Positions 1-6,177 of a stretch of 7,430 bases of DNA are shown here, one piece after another (within the stretch, counting starts at the first letter, position 1; the number at the start of each line of letters is the position of its first letter). Both the position numbers and the translations under genes were made by a program. A model generated the notes under the pieces. That model saw only the letters and a list, made by a program, of their open reading frames with translations, made no database searches and was not told the DNA's origin. The stretch is from positions 1 through 7,430 of the forward strand of contig CAYJPT010000115.1 of NCBI GenBank assembly GCA_964372165.1. Reading direction: 5' to 3'. The stretch is from CAYJAD01 sp964372165. GTDB lineage: Bacteria; Desulfobacterota; Desulfovibrionia; Desulfovibrionales; Desulfovibrionaceae.

Positions 1-14
1 TCTCATCCCGACCA
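1..14 (+). tRNA. 3' end of a tRNA-Pro gene (partial), likely attachment site
   Basis: The first 14 bases match the end of a bacterial tRNA: the last bases of the T-stem, the 3' acceptor strand CATCCCG, an A discriminator and an encoded CCA. The implied 5' acceptor strand is CGGGATG, giving a C1:G72 pair, which is characteristic of bacterial tRNA-Pro. The anticodon lies outside the window, so the identity is inferred from the acceptor stem alone. tRNA 3' ends are common targets of tyrosine integrases, and the genes that follow look mobile, so this is probably one attachment-site edge. No second copy of the 14-mer is seen in the window. It could instead be an untouched tRNA beside an unrelated region. 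Confidence 0.65.
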
Positions 15-22
15 GAAATTAC

Positions 23-55
23 AAAGGGTTACAGCAAAAAACTGTAGCCCTTTTT
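23..55 (+). terminator. Rho-independent terminator after the tRNA end
   Basis: A 12-bp stem (23-34 with 42-53, one G-U wobble at 29/47) encloses a seven-base A-rich loop and runs into five T residues at 51-55. It lies eight bases after the encoded CCA, so it probably ends tRNA transcription. Confidence 0.8.
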
Positions 56-70
56 ACTTTTATAAAATCC

Positions 71-92
71 GTTCCAACCTCGGTTCCAACCT
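71..92 (+). repeat. Two 10-bp direct repeats, GTTCCAACCT
   Basis: GTTCCAACCT occurs at 71-80 and again at 83-92, a 12-base period. The pair sits between the tRNA terminator and the first gene, close to the presumed integration site. Integrase arm-type sites are often short direct repeats in this position, but that role is only inferred. The rest of 57-194 shows no gene and no convincing promoter. Confidence 0.4.
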
Positions 93-194
93 TTTTGCTG
101 AAAATGAATGCAAAGTGATGCAAGCTATGCTAGGTTCTATTGAGTGAAATGGATAGTAACATATTTGCATGTCATCTGCAAAGGGTAAGGGCAT

Positions 195-1054
195 ATGCTT
201 CAATTATTGCAAACAAAAAATATCGGGCCTATTGAGGATATGGAGCTAGACTTTGGCTCAAGGCTTAATGTCATTACTGGTGATAATGGTCTTGGGAAAA
301 GTTTTAGTGGGCTTTAACCAACACTTGGGCACGAGAAATAAACCCCAAGCTCATGCATGGGTATAAGGCTCAACCTTTGAGTGAGCAAGAGGCTGAAGTA
401 TCCTTTGTAATATCTGGTGACACTAAGCTAAATGTGCAAAATGCTCCTCATATATTTTCACTTGAACCCAAGTCTTTTTCGAGCATTTTTGATACTAGCG
501 AGCAGGGTTGGAAAAGTGATACTGAGCGTCCCAAGGGGAATGGCATTGTACTGTATGCCATGCCCGATGGTAGCTTTGGTCTATGGGATTCAATCCGTAA
601 TAATGGTAAGACTGCCGATAAAAAACGCCCCTCTGCGTATATCTTTTCCCCTGAAGAATTGTGGCACGGCCTAAAGTCAGAAGAAGGAGCAACTCTTTGT
701 AATGGCTTGATTTTGGATTGGGCACTTTGGCAAAAAGAGAATAATCACTCCTTTGAGCGGCTACAAAAAACGCTATGTTTTCTATCAGCATCCAAAGACG
801 AGCAGTTGACCATTGGTGAGTTAACACGCATAAGCCTTGAGGATGTAAGGGATATGCCTACAATAAAAATGCCTTACGGCGAAGAAGTCCCTGTTGTATG
901 TGCTTCCTCTGCCATAAAGCGTGTTTTATCACTTGCGTACTTGCTTGTGTGGGCACTAATTGAGCATGAGAAAGCGAGCAAGCAACTACGCCAAGCGACA
1001 CTTGAGTATGCGGTAAGAGCGCATCTAAGACAGAATCAGTATCTGCCCCATTAA
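195..1054 (+). pseudogene. Broken AAA family ATPase (SMC/RecF-like, AAA_21/AAA_23 type)
   Basis: Translation from the ATG at 195 (AAGG five to eight bases upstream) gives about 40 residues with a Walker A motif, GDNGLGKS, then a stop near 313. From about 308 the protein resumes in another frame with WALTNTWAREINPKL and stays open to 1054. The reading frame shifts between GKSF and WALT, and related ATPases carry a few extra residues there, so a small deletion of 3n+1 bases is likely. A signature-like stretch near 898-925 reads ASSAIKRVLSLAYLLVWA, where relatives usually have SSG. The Walker B region (typically FDEIEAHLHP-like) should follow but is absent: after about 996 the frame becomes unrelated and stops. 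The gene therefore lacks both frame continuity and its C-terminal catalytic half and cannot make a working ATPase. Intact relatives occur in defence, repair and mobile-element contexts; its original role cannot be told. Confidence 0.75.
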
Positions 1055-1910
1055 TACAGTTTTGCGCATGAGCAATGAGTGCACCCGTATCACGAAGCAG
1101 GCATACAAGCCCCTGCAGTGTTAGCAAGTGATTACCAGTAATTGGGCCACGCTTTGGCATATGCGCTAAAGCCATTTGAATAATGTCACTTACTGGAGCC
1201 ACATGAGGTTCCACAAAGGTAAGTCCCATGAGTTTGTTATGCAGAGTTTTAAGCGGCGATAGTGCCTTATGGGTAACTTCCGTTTTGCCTATATAGACTT
1301 TATTCCAAATGTCATTGGCGGTGCGAGAGATTTCGTTAAAGAGCGTGTTGCCCAAGTTTTCAACTTCTTCGGCAAGACCAGCGTGGATGACAGCATCTTC
1401 ATTTGCATGCTGCGCAAGCGGAGCAACCTTATACATCTGCCATTTAAAATCCATGCGGGCACGTACATAGTCAGGGCTAACCACAGAATTTGCTATAATA
1501 CCGCCCCATTCCTCGTGTTTATCAATCCAGTCTTGGATGGTTTTGTCATACTCAATTAGAAATTGCTCCTTTGCCACCACAAATTCATCACGAATTGTCA
1601 TAAGCTCTTGCACCATGTCCGCAGCCTTTTCTTCGGGTATGGCCCAACCAGACATGAAGCGCACTCCGTGCTTGTCTAGGTGATTGAAGGCACGAGCCTT
1701 GAGCGTTCCAAAGATACGCAAACTTTCAGGTGGTGCAACGCGCTTGCTGCCAAATGTTGCAAGTTCATCGGGTGGAAGTTGCACATCGCCAAAGTCTTCC
1801 AAGGTTAGCTTTTTACGTGCAGACCATAATGAGACGTCTAGATTTAGGGCTAATAGATTGTCTAAAATCTTAATTTCAGACGGCTGTGGGGTATTCTGTT
1901 GAATGTTCAT
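858..1910 (-). CDS. DUF3150 family protein with replaced C-terminus
   Basis: This 350-residue protein is recognised as DUF3150 from its overall pattern: SLWSARKKLT (27-36), FGSKRV (53-58), LRIFGTLKARA (64-74), GVRFMSGWAIP (82-92), the DWIDKHEEWGGIIANS block (127-142) and ALSPLKTLHNKL (216-227). The molecular function is unknown. In mobile elements the family is usually encoded beside a MoxR-type AAA+ ATPase, and here the ATPase gene ends only 11 bases upstream, so the two are likely co-transcribed. AGGAG lies six bases before the ATG. Family-like sequence seems to stop near residue 300. The last 50 or so residues are encoded by DNA that on the other strand is the end of the broken ATPase gene, so the native C-terminus is probably lost and a chance extension translated instead. 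Whether the product still folds is uncertain. Confidence 0.75.
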   Translation of the reverse strand: MNIQQNTPQPSEIKILDNLLALNLDVSLWSARKKLTLEDFGDVQLPPDELATFGSKRVAPPESLRIFGTLKARAFNHLDKHGVRFMSGWAIPEEKAADMVQELMTIRDEFVVAKEQFLIEYDKTIQDWIDKHEEWGGIIANSVVSPDYVRARMDFKWQMYKVAPLAQHANEDAVIHAGLAEEVENLGNTLFNEISRTANDIWNKVYIGKTEVTHKALSPLKTLHNKLMGLTFVEPHVAPVSDIIQMALAHMPKRGPITGNHLLTLQGLVCLLRDTGALIAHAQNCINGADTDSVLDALLPHTQVSLGVVACSLSHAQLVPTQASTQVIKHALWQRKHIQQGLLRRKAFLL

Positions 1911-1921
1911 ATAAACTCCTG

Positions 1922-3265
1922 TTATAATTTTGTGTTGTTAGAATTTAGTGCATAGCCGCTGTTGATTTTACGTTTGGTGCGCTCAATCATTTCCATGGCT
2001 GGGTCGCGTTGGGTGCATTGGTCGCGCGCTATTGCTAGACTTTGCCCACGCGTACCAAGCTTACCCCAAGTTAGTAAGACGGCTTCGGGCTGCAATTCTG
2101 CTTGCCAAAATTTTCCACCGCTTGGTGTTGGCTTTTCAAGGGCGACAATAGGTAAGTGCGCAATCTTGGTTAAATCCGCTGCTGCCAAGCGTCCTACATA
2201 TGTTTGCCATTGGGTGATGTCCTTTGGTTGCTGAGGATGCGCTTTAGGTTTGGTGTATGTTGCGGTAGTACTGCTCTTACTTGCGCTCATATTGGGAAAG
2301 ACCCGTTGGGCTAGCTCATGTAACATGGCACGGGTTTCGCGTGATGCTCTGTAGCCAAGGGCACGGTCAAGGGCATAAGTTACAGGCTGTATGCCTTGAC
2401 TTGCTAAAGGTTGGAAGCGCAAGGTCAGCTCTGCCCAACGCAAAAGAGTGCGCGTTGAGAATGTAACCTCTATTGTGTTAGTAATATTACTAATTTCTCC
2501 CCCCGCTCCCATAAACAGTTTGCGAACCTCATTAGCATAGTCCACTAGCTTATGCGCTATTGCTTCAGGCAGTTCTGCATAACTTGCGCTTAGCAAATTC
2601 TTCTCAACCTCTGGGGCAGGATAGCCCATTTCACAAAGGGTAAAGCGGTCAAGCCAAGCTAGGTTTTGTCTTTGTGTTCCTTGGTACAATCCAGTTTCAT
2701 CACCACCGCCATTGGTATTGGCAGTGGCGATAAAGCGAAACATAGGGTGTGGCTGAATGAGCTCGCCGCCATTTTCAGCAATGCACAAAGGCGCACCGTC
2801 TAGAATGGAGTTTAAGCCTGCTGCCACTTCTGGTGCAGTTAGATCAATTTCATTAAAGAGCAATAGCCCACCATAACGCATGGCAAGTGCCAATGGCCCA
2901 TATTCGTAAACCATATTGCCGTCTTTGACTGCTAAGTGTCCAGTGAGGTCAGCAAATTCAAGCCGCCCGTGACCGGTAATCTCAAAGACCGGATAGTTAA
3001 GCCTTGCCGCTAGCTGCTTGATGCAAGAGGTCTTTCCACAACCTGTGGGGCCAAATACATACAACGGGTCAGCATGATTCATAAACCAAACGATGATGTC
3101 ACGGCTACTTTCATGAAAGATGTAACTTGGGTTAATAGTTGGAGTGTAATCCGAAGCTTCGGCATAGCCTTGTATAAGCTTGCCAGATTTCTTGCCACTA
3201 AAGATTTGCCCTGCGTCCAGTGTGGTAGTTTGCAGTGTTTCGAGGTTATTTGTTATATTTTGCAT
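1922..3265 (-). CDS. MoxR-like AAA+ ATPase with C-terminal WGR domain (CobS-like)
   Basis: A 447-residue AAA+ ATPase. Visible motifs: Walker A GPTGCGKT (72-79), Walker B LLLFNEID (134-141), sensor 1 around TANTN (181-185), WLDRF with a candidate arginine finger R207, and STRTLLRW (270-277) as sensor 2. Residues about 385-440 resemble a WGR domain: FWQAEL, then WGKLGTRGQ with WGK replacing the usual WGR, ending in KRKINSGYAL. MoxR/CobS ATPases remodel partner proteins, usually with a VWA-domain partner. WGR domains bind DNA ends in PARP2, and in bacteria they are of uncertain role, so DNA targeting is an inference. The start at 3265 is chosen because AAGGA lies six bases upstream; the frame extends 49 codons further, but that part would cross the promoter of the divergent gene. 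The DUF3150 gene follows 11 bases downstream. Similar CobS-like genes sit beside recombination genes in SXT/R391-type ICEs. Confidence 0.85.
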   Translation of the reverse strand: MQNITNNLETLQTTTLDAGQIFSGKKSGKLIQGYAEASDYTPTINPSYIFHESSRDIIVWFMNHADPLYVFGPTGCGKTSCIKQLAARLNYPVFEITGHGRLEFADLTGHLAVKDGNMVYEYGPLALAMRYGGLLLFNEIDLTAPEVAAGLNSILDGAPLCIAENGGELIQPHPMFRFIATANTNGGGDETGLYQGTQRQNLAWLDRFTLCEMGYPAPEVEKNLLSASYAELPEAIAHKLVDYANEVRKLFMGAGGEISNITNTIEVTFSTRTLLRWAELTLRFQPLASQGIQPVTYALDRALGYRASRETRAMLHELAQRVFPNMSASKSSTTATYTKPKAHPQQPKDITQWQTYVGRLAAADLTKIAHLPIVALEKPTPSGGKFWQAELQPEAVLLTWGKLGTRGQSLAIARDQCTQRDPAMEMIERTKRKINSGYALNSNNTKL

Positions 3266-3271
3266 AGTTGT

Positions 3272-3276
3272 TCCTT
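3272..3276 (-). promoter_or_regulatory. Ribosome binding site fixing the MoxR-WGR start
   Basis: On the minus strand AAGGA lies six bases before the ATG at 3265. This favours the 447-residue protein over the longer open frame starting at 3412. Confidence 0.7.
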
Positions 3277-3281
3277 GTTTG

Positions 3282-3296
3282 TGTGTGCTTGACACA
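3282..3296. promoter_or_regulatory. Short palindrome over the -35 box, possible operator
   Basis: TGTGT and ACACA form a 5-bp inverted repeat around GCTTG, and the right half overlaps the TTGACA -35 element. It lies in the 73-base gap between two divergent genes, where an antitoxin-like protein could control its own transcription. Arms this short can arise by chance. Confidence 0.25.
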
Positions 3297-3317
3297 TTTG
3301 TTTTAAGTTTGGATAAT
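3289..3317 (+). promoter_or_regulatory. Near-consensus sigma-70 promoter
   Basis: A perfect -35 box TTGACA (3289-3294) is separated by exactly 17 bases from GATAAT (3312-3317), one mismatch from the -10 consensus. Transcription should start near 3324, just before the GGGAG ribosome binding site (3327-3331) of the gene at 3339. It is the strongest promoter seen in the window. Confidence 0.8.
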
Positions 3318-3338
3318 AATCTTCTTGGGAGAAATATA

Positions 3339-3644
3339 ATGAAGAGTATGAATGATAGATTACGTGAAATGATTGAGGGTAGTACGGGTGGCGCTTTGTG
3401 TCCTGCTCGCATTACTAGATTTACTCCACAAGAGGATGGCTATACTTTACGTCAGATTTTTGATGCCGATGGTAAGTGTATTTTTGAAGAAATTATTACT
3501 GATAATCTACCAAATGCATGGCAAATTGAAAGTATAAAAGAAGCTTTAAAAGAAGCAGATGCTGGAAACTTTGCTACCGATGAAGAAGTTGCTAGAGTCT
3601 TTGCCTCCTACGGTGTTGATACCGACTTGGAAACAACCTCATAG
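3339..3644 (+). CDS. Small protein with antitoxin-like C-terminus, unknown function
   Basis: A 101-residue protein starting at the ATG at 3339, chosen because GGGAG lies seven bases upstream and a near-consensus promoter precedes it; the open frame extends back to 3180 but only as antisense of the MoxR gene. The C-terminal part, IKEALKEADAGNFATDEEV followed by ARVFASYGV (about residues 68-95), resembles the end of CopG/RelB-type antitoxins. The N-terminus (residues 1-60) shows no clear ribbon-helix-helix motif, so the class is not proven. No toxin gene follows: its last 37 bases overlap the end of a convergent gene. It stands alone on the plus strand within a minus-strand gene series, which suggests a separate acquisition. 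An orphan antitoxin or a small regulator are the main possibilities. Confidence 0.65.
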   Translation: MKSMNDRLREMIEGSTGGALCPARITRFTPQEDGYTLRQIFDADGKCIFEEIITDNLPNAWQIESIKEALKEADAGNFATDEEVARVFASYGVDTDLETTS

Positions 3645-4024
3645 CGGTCATTCATATAAACGCCACGGCCTACGTCCAAAACAAAGGGATTTTCGTAGTA
3701 TGAACCGTGAACGGATATGTCCTCAGTTTCTTCACCTATGTTTACAAAGCGATATTGCATTTCTGCGTTGTCATCGTCACCAATACTTGCAAGTAAATCT
3801 TCAATAAATTTAACTTCTTCAAAATGACTGTACCATTTAATCCAATTCCAATAATAAAGCCGTGATTCGTCATCAGTGCCTTCATTGGCAACGCGCTTTT
3901 CTGCACTATTTAAGAGGTCTTGCACTTCAGCCTTTGTGCTTTCACTTTGTAATTCAAGCTCAACAAGCATTTTGTCATACGCTGGTTTGTATAGGCACAG
4001 GCCAATTTCTGAATAATATCCCAT
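3608..4024 (-). CDS. Small acidic hypothetical protein
   Basis: A 138-residue protein of unknown function. It begins MGYYSEIGLCLYK and has a tryptophan/tyrosine-rich centre, LYYWNWIKWYSHF (56-68), followed by an acidic stretch near 80-105. There is no signal peptide or membrane segment. The pattern recalls small proteins seen among phage and mobile-element genes, but I cannot assign a family. The ribosome binding site AAAGGA overlaps the stop region of the nuclease gene 12 bases upstream, so it is translated from the same transcript and may work with the nuclease or annealase. Its 3' end overlaps the convergent gene at 3339-3644 by 37 bases, and the final residues, VSKSVSTP, may not be the ancestral ones. 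Confidence 0.65.
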   Translation of the reverse strand: MGYYSEIGLCLYKPAYDKMLVELELQSESTKAEVQDLLNSAEKRVANEGTDDESRLYYWNWIKWYSHFEEVKFIEDLLASIGDDDNAEMQYRFVNIGEETEDISVHGSYYENPFVLDVGRGVYMNDRYEVVSKSVSTP

Positions 4025-4036
4025 AATTATTTTCCT

Positions 4037-5206
4037 TTAATTGATTTTGCTAATGGTTAATTTTTGAAAGGACTTATCTTCTTGCTCACAAGCTGCAAGT
4101 GCTGCATCAATATTGGTAATGCTATTGGCTTGGGCTTCCTCTAGGGCGTGACGAACGATGTCTTTATTCAAGGTACGTCGTCCTTTTTGAGTGCTGACCT
4201 TAAAACGATAGTTGCCAGTGCTAATCCAATCACCTTGTAGGCCAGTAAAGCCATATAGGTCTTTTAAGCCTTGTTCTGCGGTGCTAATTTTCAGATCTAA
4301 GGCATTACGTTCAGTTTTAAGATTATTAATTTTTACAATATACGTCTCCCATTCAGGGCGAAACAGGCCATTATGAAATTTTGGGCAGTCGCTATTCCAA
4401 TCGCAATACGCACATAGCGGATGAAAACCAATGGTATAAGCAACAGCATTTACGTCTAACTGCCCTTGTTCAAAGGCAGTTTTGTTCTCCCAAAGCTCCC
4501 CAGCAGTTTTTAAGCAGAGGTCACGCATGGTATCGTGCGGCGTGTATGGGCCAAAGGGTTTGGCATCATCCATTGAAATGCATAAGACCCAAGCTTCAAT
4601 GTCAACGTCATTCACATTTGTGGGCAAGGCCATGCCAAATTGAGCCTTACAGATTTCAGGCATGGTACAATTATGATGCATAATTACACCGTGTTCATCA
4701 CGCAAACTGAAGGCGGGCTTGTCCCATAGCTGTGCTATAAGCGAGGCTTGCCCATAGAGCTGCATTTCGTAGGAAGTGTATAGCGTTTCAGGCAGGTTAG
4801 CGGTGCTTTTTAGTTCTAAAATGCGTATGGCAGGGTGAGGATTTTTCCATGCAAGCACAAAGTCAAAATGCGCCTTGATGGGTACGTTGTTATGAGTAAA
4901 GGCAAGCTCTAACTGCGGTAAAGCGTGAATGCCTTGAGCTGTTATGGCTTGACCTATACCGTGCTCTAACCAGTGACCACGTTGTTGGGTTAAGAGTTTT
5001 TGCAAGCTTGGCTGTGGACGTTGAAAGACCTTATTGCAAAGGGCAGCCCTTGGGCATTCCAAAGCACGCCCGATGTCTGACAGGCCAATGTATTGAGACC
5101 GGTTACCAAGGTGCTTGGCGGTGTTTTGCTCGTCATGTAACTGCAAGCCATGCTGTATGCAGGCAAGCAGGTTTTGAGCTTTTTGTGTGACTTCTACTTG
5201 TGTCAT
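4037..5206 (-). CDS. Cas4/AddB-like PD-(D/E)XK nuclease with predicted 4Fe-4S cluster
   Basis: A 389-residue RecB-family nuclease. The catalytic core is visible: RGHWLEHG (76-83), HFDFVL with D115, the E-x-K element ELKS (E131, K133) and a Q-x-Y motif, MQLYGQ (148-153). One N-terminal cysteine (C51 in ALECPRA) and three C-terminal ones in CAYCDWNSDC (C265, C268, C274; C-x2-C-x5-C) fit the four-cysteine Fe-S arrangement of Cas4 and AddB. A likely helical or coiled-coil segment follows at about 288-316. The expected activity is exonuclease digestion of double-stranded ends to expose single strands for the annealing protein encoded just upstream in the operon. AAAGGAG lies seven bases before the ATG. 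No Cas genes or CRISPR array are nearby, so a recombination role is favoured over CRISPR adaptation. No key residue appears to be missing. Confidence 0.8.
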   Translation of the reverse strand: MTQVEVTQKAQNLLACIQHGLQLHDEQNTAKHLGNRSQYIGLSDIGRALECPRAALCNKVFQRPQPSLQKLLTQQRGHWLEHGIGQAITAQGIHALPQLELAFTHNNVPIKAHFDFVLAWKNPHPAIRILELKSTANLPETLYTSYEMQLYGQASLIAQLWDKPAFSLRDEHGVIMHHNCTMPEICKAQFGMALPTNVNDVDIEAWVLCISMDDAKPFGPYTPHDTMRDLCLKTAGELWENKTAFEQGQLDVNAVAYTIGFHPLCAYCDWNSDCPKFHNGLFRPEWETYIVKINNLKTERNALDLKISTAEQGLKDLYGFTGLQGDWISTGNYRFKVSTQKGRRTLNKDIVRHALEEAQANSITNIDAALAACEQEDKSFQKLTISKIN

Positions 5207-5222
5207 AAATTCTCCTTTAAAC

Positions 5223-5259
5223 TACAAAGGCCATCCCCTTGTGATGGACGGCCTTTGTA
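5223..5259 (-). promoter_or_regulatory. Intercistronic hairpin between annealase and nuclease genes
   Basis: TACAAAGGCC (5223-5232) pairs perfectly with GGCCTTTGTA (5250-5259), giving a 10-bp stem. An alternative inner pairing, CCATC with GATGG (5231-5235 with 5243-5247), competes with the base of that stem. On the minus strand the hairpin lies in the 71-base gap, after the annealase stop and just before the nuclease ribosome binding site, and is followed by GTTTAAAGG rather than a long T run. It is more likely an RNA stability, processing or partial-termination element than a full terminator. On the plus strand it is followed by TGATATTTTGG. Confidence 0.6.
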
Positions 5260-5277
5260 TGATATTTTGGTTTTTAT

Positions 5278-5928
5278 TTAAGCGGCTTCGGCGTACTTCC
5301 ACCACATTTTACGTTGTGGATTCCATTGGAAACCAGCACTCTTAAGAAGCTCCTTCTTAGCTTGAGTGCTACCAGTAGCAACGATGCAGACCCGCCCATC
5401 AGAGGCGGTCACTTGCTGATAGTTTACTCCGTCAATGTGTGGCAAGTTGTCTGAAGTAGTTTGCTTTTTAGCTGGGGTATTCCCTTGTTGAGTGGATGCC
5501 CTTGCTCTTTTGGTTGGCAGAGATGCCGCATTTCCGTCATCGTCCTCGGTAATAATCCCAAGCATGGCGCATAAGGCATAACGTCTAGCATAGGTAATGG
5601 CAGAGCCCATGCCCTGCGGATCATTTTTAGGTAATGGCACTACCATGAAGGACGCTTGCCACTGACCAGATTTAGTATCCACAAGCTTGGTCATAAGCCC
5701 TACATGCCCCTCACCCACATGCGCAGGTGTCGGCATGGGTAGCTGGGTTAGCCAAATGCCGCTGCTATGCAAAGCCTCACGGCACGCCTCCATAACAGAA
5801 TTTAAGCTGGCATAATTGCTCTTGGTGAATGGATTTTCTGCATCCTTTAAAGCTGGTTGCAACTGCTTCTGCACGGCAAGCAAAACCTTAGCCAGTGCCG
5901 TAACATCCTGTGATTGATATTCAAACAT
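5278..5928 (-). CDS. ERF family single-strand annealing protein
   Basis: A 216-residue ERF-superfamily recombinase. The core spans about residues 8-135 and includes the hallmark GSAITYARRYALCAMLGI (108-125) followed by TEDDDGNA (127-134). The YASLNSVMEACR stretch (39-50) is also typical. ERF proteins bind single-stranded DNA and anneal complementary strands, as in phage P22. A low-complexity linker (about 136-165) joins a small C-terminal domain (about 168-212) with AGFQWNPQRKMWWKY, a pattern seen at the end of other phage-like DNA proteins. AGGAGG lies six bases before the ATG. It appears to be the first intact gene of the minus-strand series and pairs naturally with the nuclease downstream. 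Its start overlaps the stop of a short upstream frame. Its expression may be limited by the hairpin just upstream. Confidence 0.9.
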   Translation of the reverse strand: MFEYQSQDVTALAKVLLAVQKQLQPALKDAENPFTKSNYASLNSVMEACREALHSSGIWLTQLPMPTPAHVGEGHVGLMTKLVDTKSGQWQASFMVVPLPKNDPQGMGSAITYARRYALCAMLGIITEDDDGNAASLPTKRARASTQQGNTPAKKQTTSDNLPHIDGVNYQQVTASDGRVCIVATGSTQAKKELLKSAGFQWNPQRKMWWKYAEAA

Positions 5929-6175
5929 ATTTTGCCTCCTGAAAGTAAAACACCCCTTGCTGGCGATAAACCAGCAAGGGGTGTTGGGTTAGTTTTAACA
6001 AAGTTCTTGTTATTTCAAAATAGTAATATATACGTGAAAAATATTGGAGATTAGACCAAGCTTCACGTTCAGCTTTATTTCGCATGCTTGAATACTCTGA
6101 AGAATTGAAATTACCTACAAAGCCATGGAAAACATTTATAAAACTAACAGAGTAACCTATTAGTATATGAGATGG
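5921..6175 (-). pseudogene. Possible 3' remnant of a minus-strand gene
   Basis: A minus-strand frame is open for 84 codons, from just after a stop at 6176-6178 to a TGA at 5921. The first ATG is at 6085, leaving a 54-residue ORF. The stretch around VFHGFVGNFNSSEYS and MRNKAEREAWSNLQYFSRIY has protein-like composition, but no family is recognised. The frame has no good start at its upstream end, where the plus-strand lipoprotein gene begins, so it may be a truncated gene. The final part crosses the 15-bp hairpin at 5949-5985, and its stop overlaps the annealase start in ATGTTTGA, an arrangement that allows translational coupling. It could also be chance: only composition supports it. Confidence 0.3.
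5943..5985 (-). terminator. Strong hairpin just upstream of the annealase gene
   Basis: Bases 5949-5963 and 5971-5985 form a perfect 15-bp stem with a seven-base loop. On the minus strand the stem is followed by TTTTACTTTC, so it looks like a rho-independent terminator in the direction of the annealase gene. Yet only about 20 bases separate it from the annealase start, with no room for a promoter. It therefore either ends an upstream transcript with some read-through or acts as an attenuator in the leader. It has no T run in the plus direction. Confidence 0.65.
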
Positions 6176-6177
6176 TT

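Noticed and set aside
1..14. Initiator tRNA-Met as the identity of the tRNA end
   Set aside because: Initiator tRNAs have an unpaired C1/A72, whereas the base at position 72 here is G, as in tRNA-Pro.
95..170. Promoter for the ATPase remnant
   Set aside because: TATGCT and TTGAGT elements can be found, but no pair has acceptable spacing.
495..827. 110-codon minus-strand open frame
   Set aside because: It lies antisense to the clearly family-like ATPase remnant and has no ribosome binding site or recognisable pattern.
3266..3412. N-terminal 49-residue extension of the MoxR-WGR frame
   Set aside because: It would run across the divergent promoter and the start of the 3339 gene, and AAGGA is ideally placed before the ATG at 3265.
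4037..5206. CRISPR-associated Cas4
   Set aside because: Fold and cysteines fit Cas4-like proteins, but no CRISPR repeats or other cas genes are present; pairing with an ERF annealase points to recombination.
6032..6068. Inverted repeat ACGTGAA / TTCACGT
   Set aside because: Seven-base arms 23 bases apart, no T run and no link to a promoter; compatible with chance.
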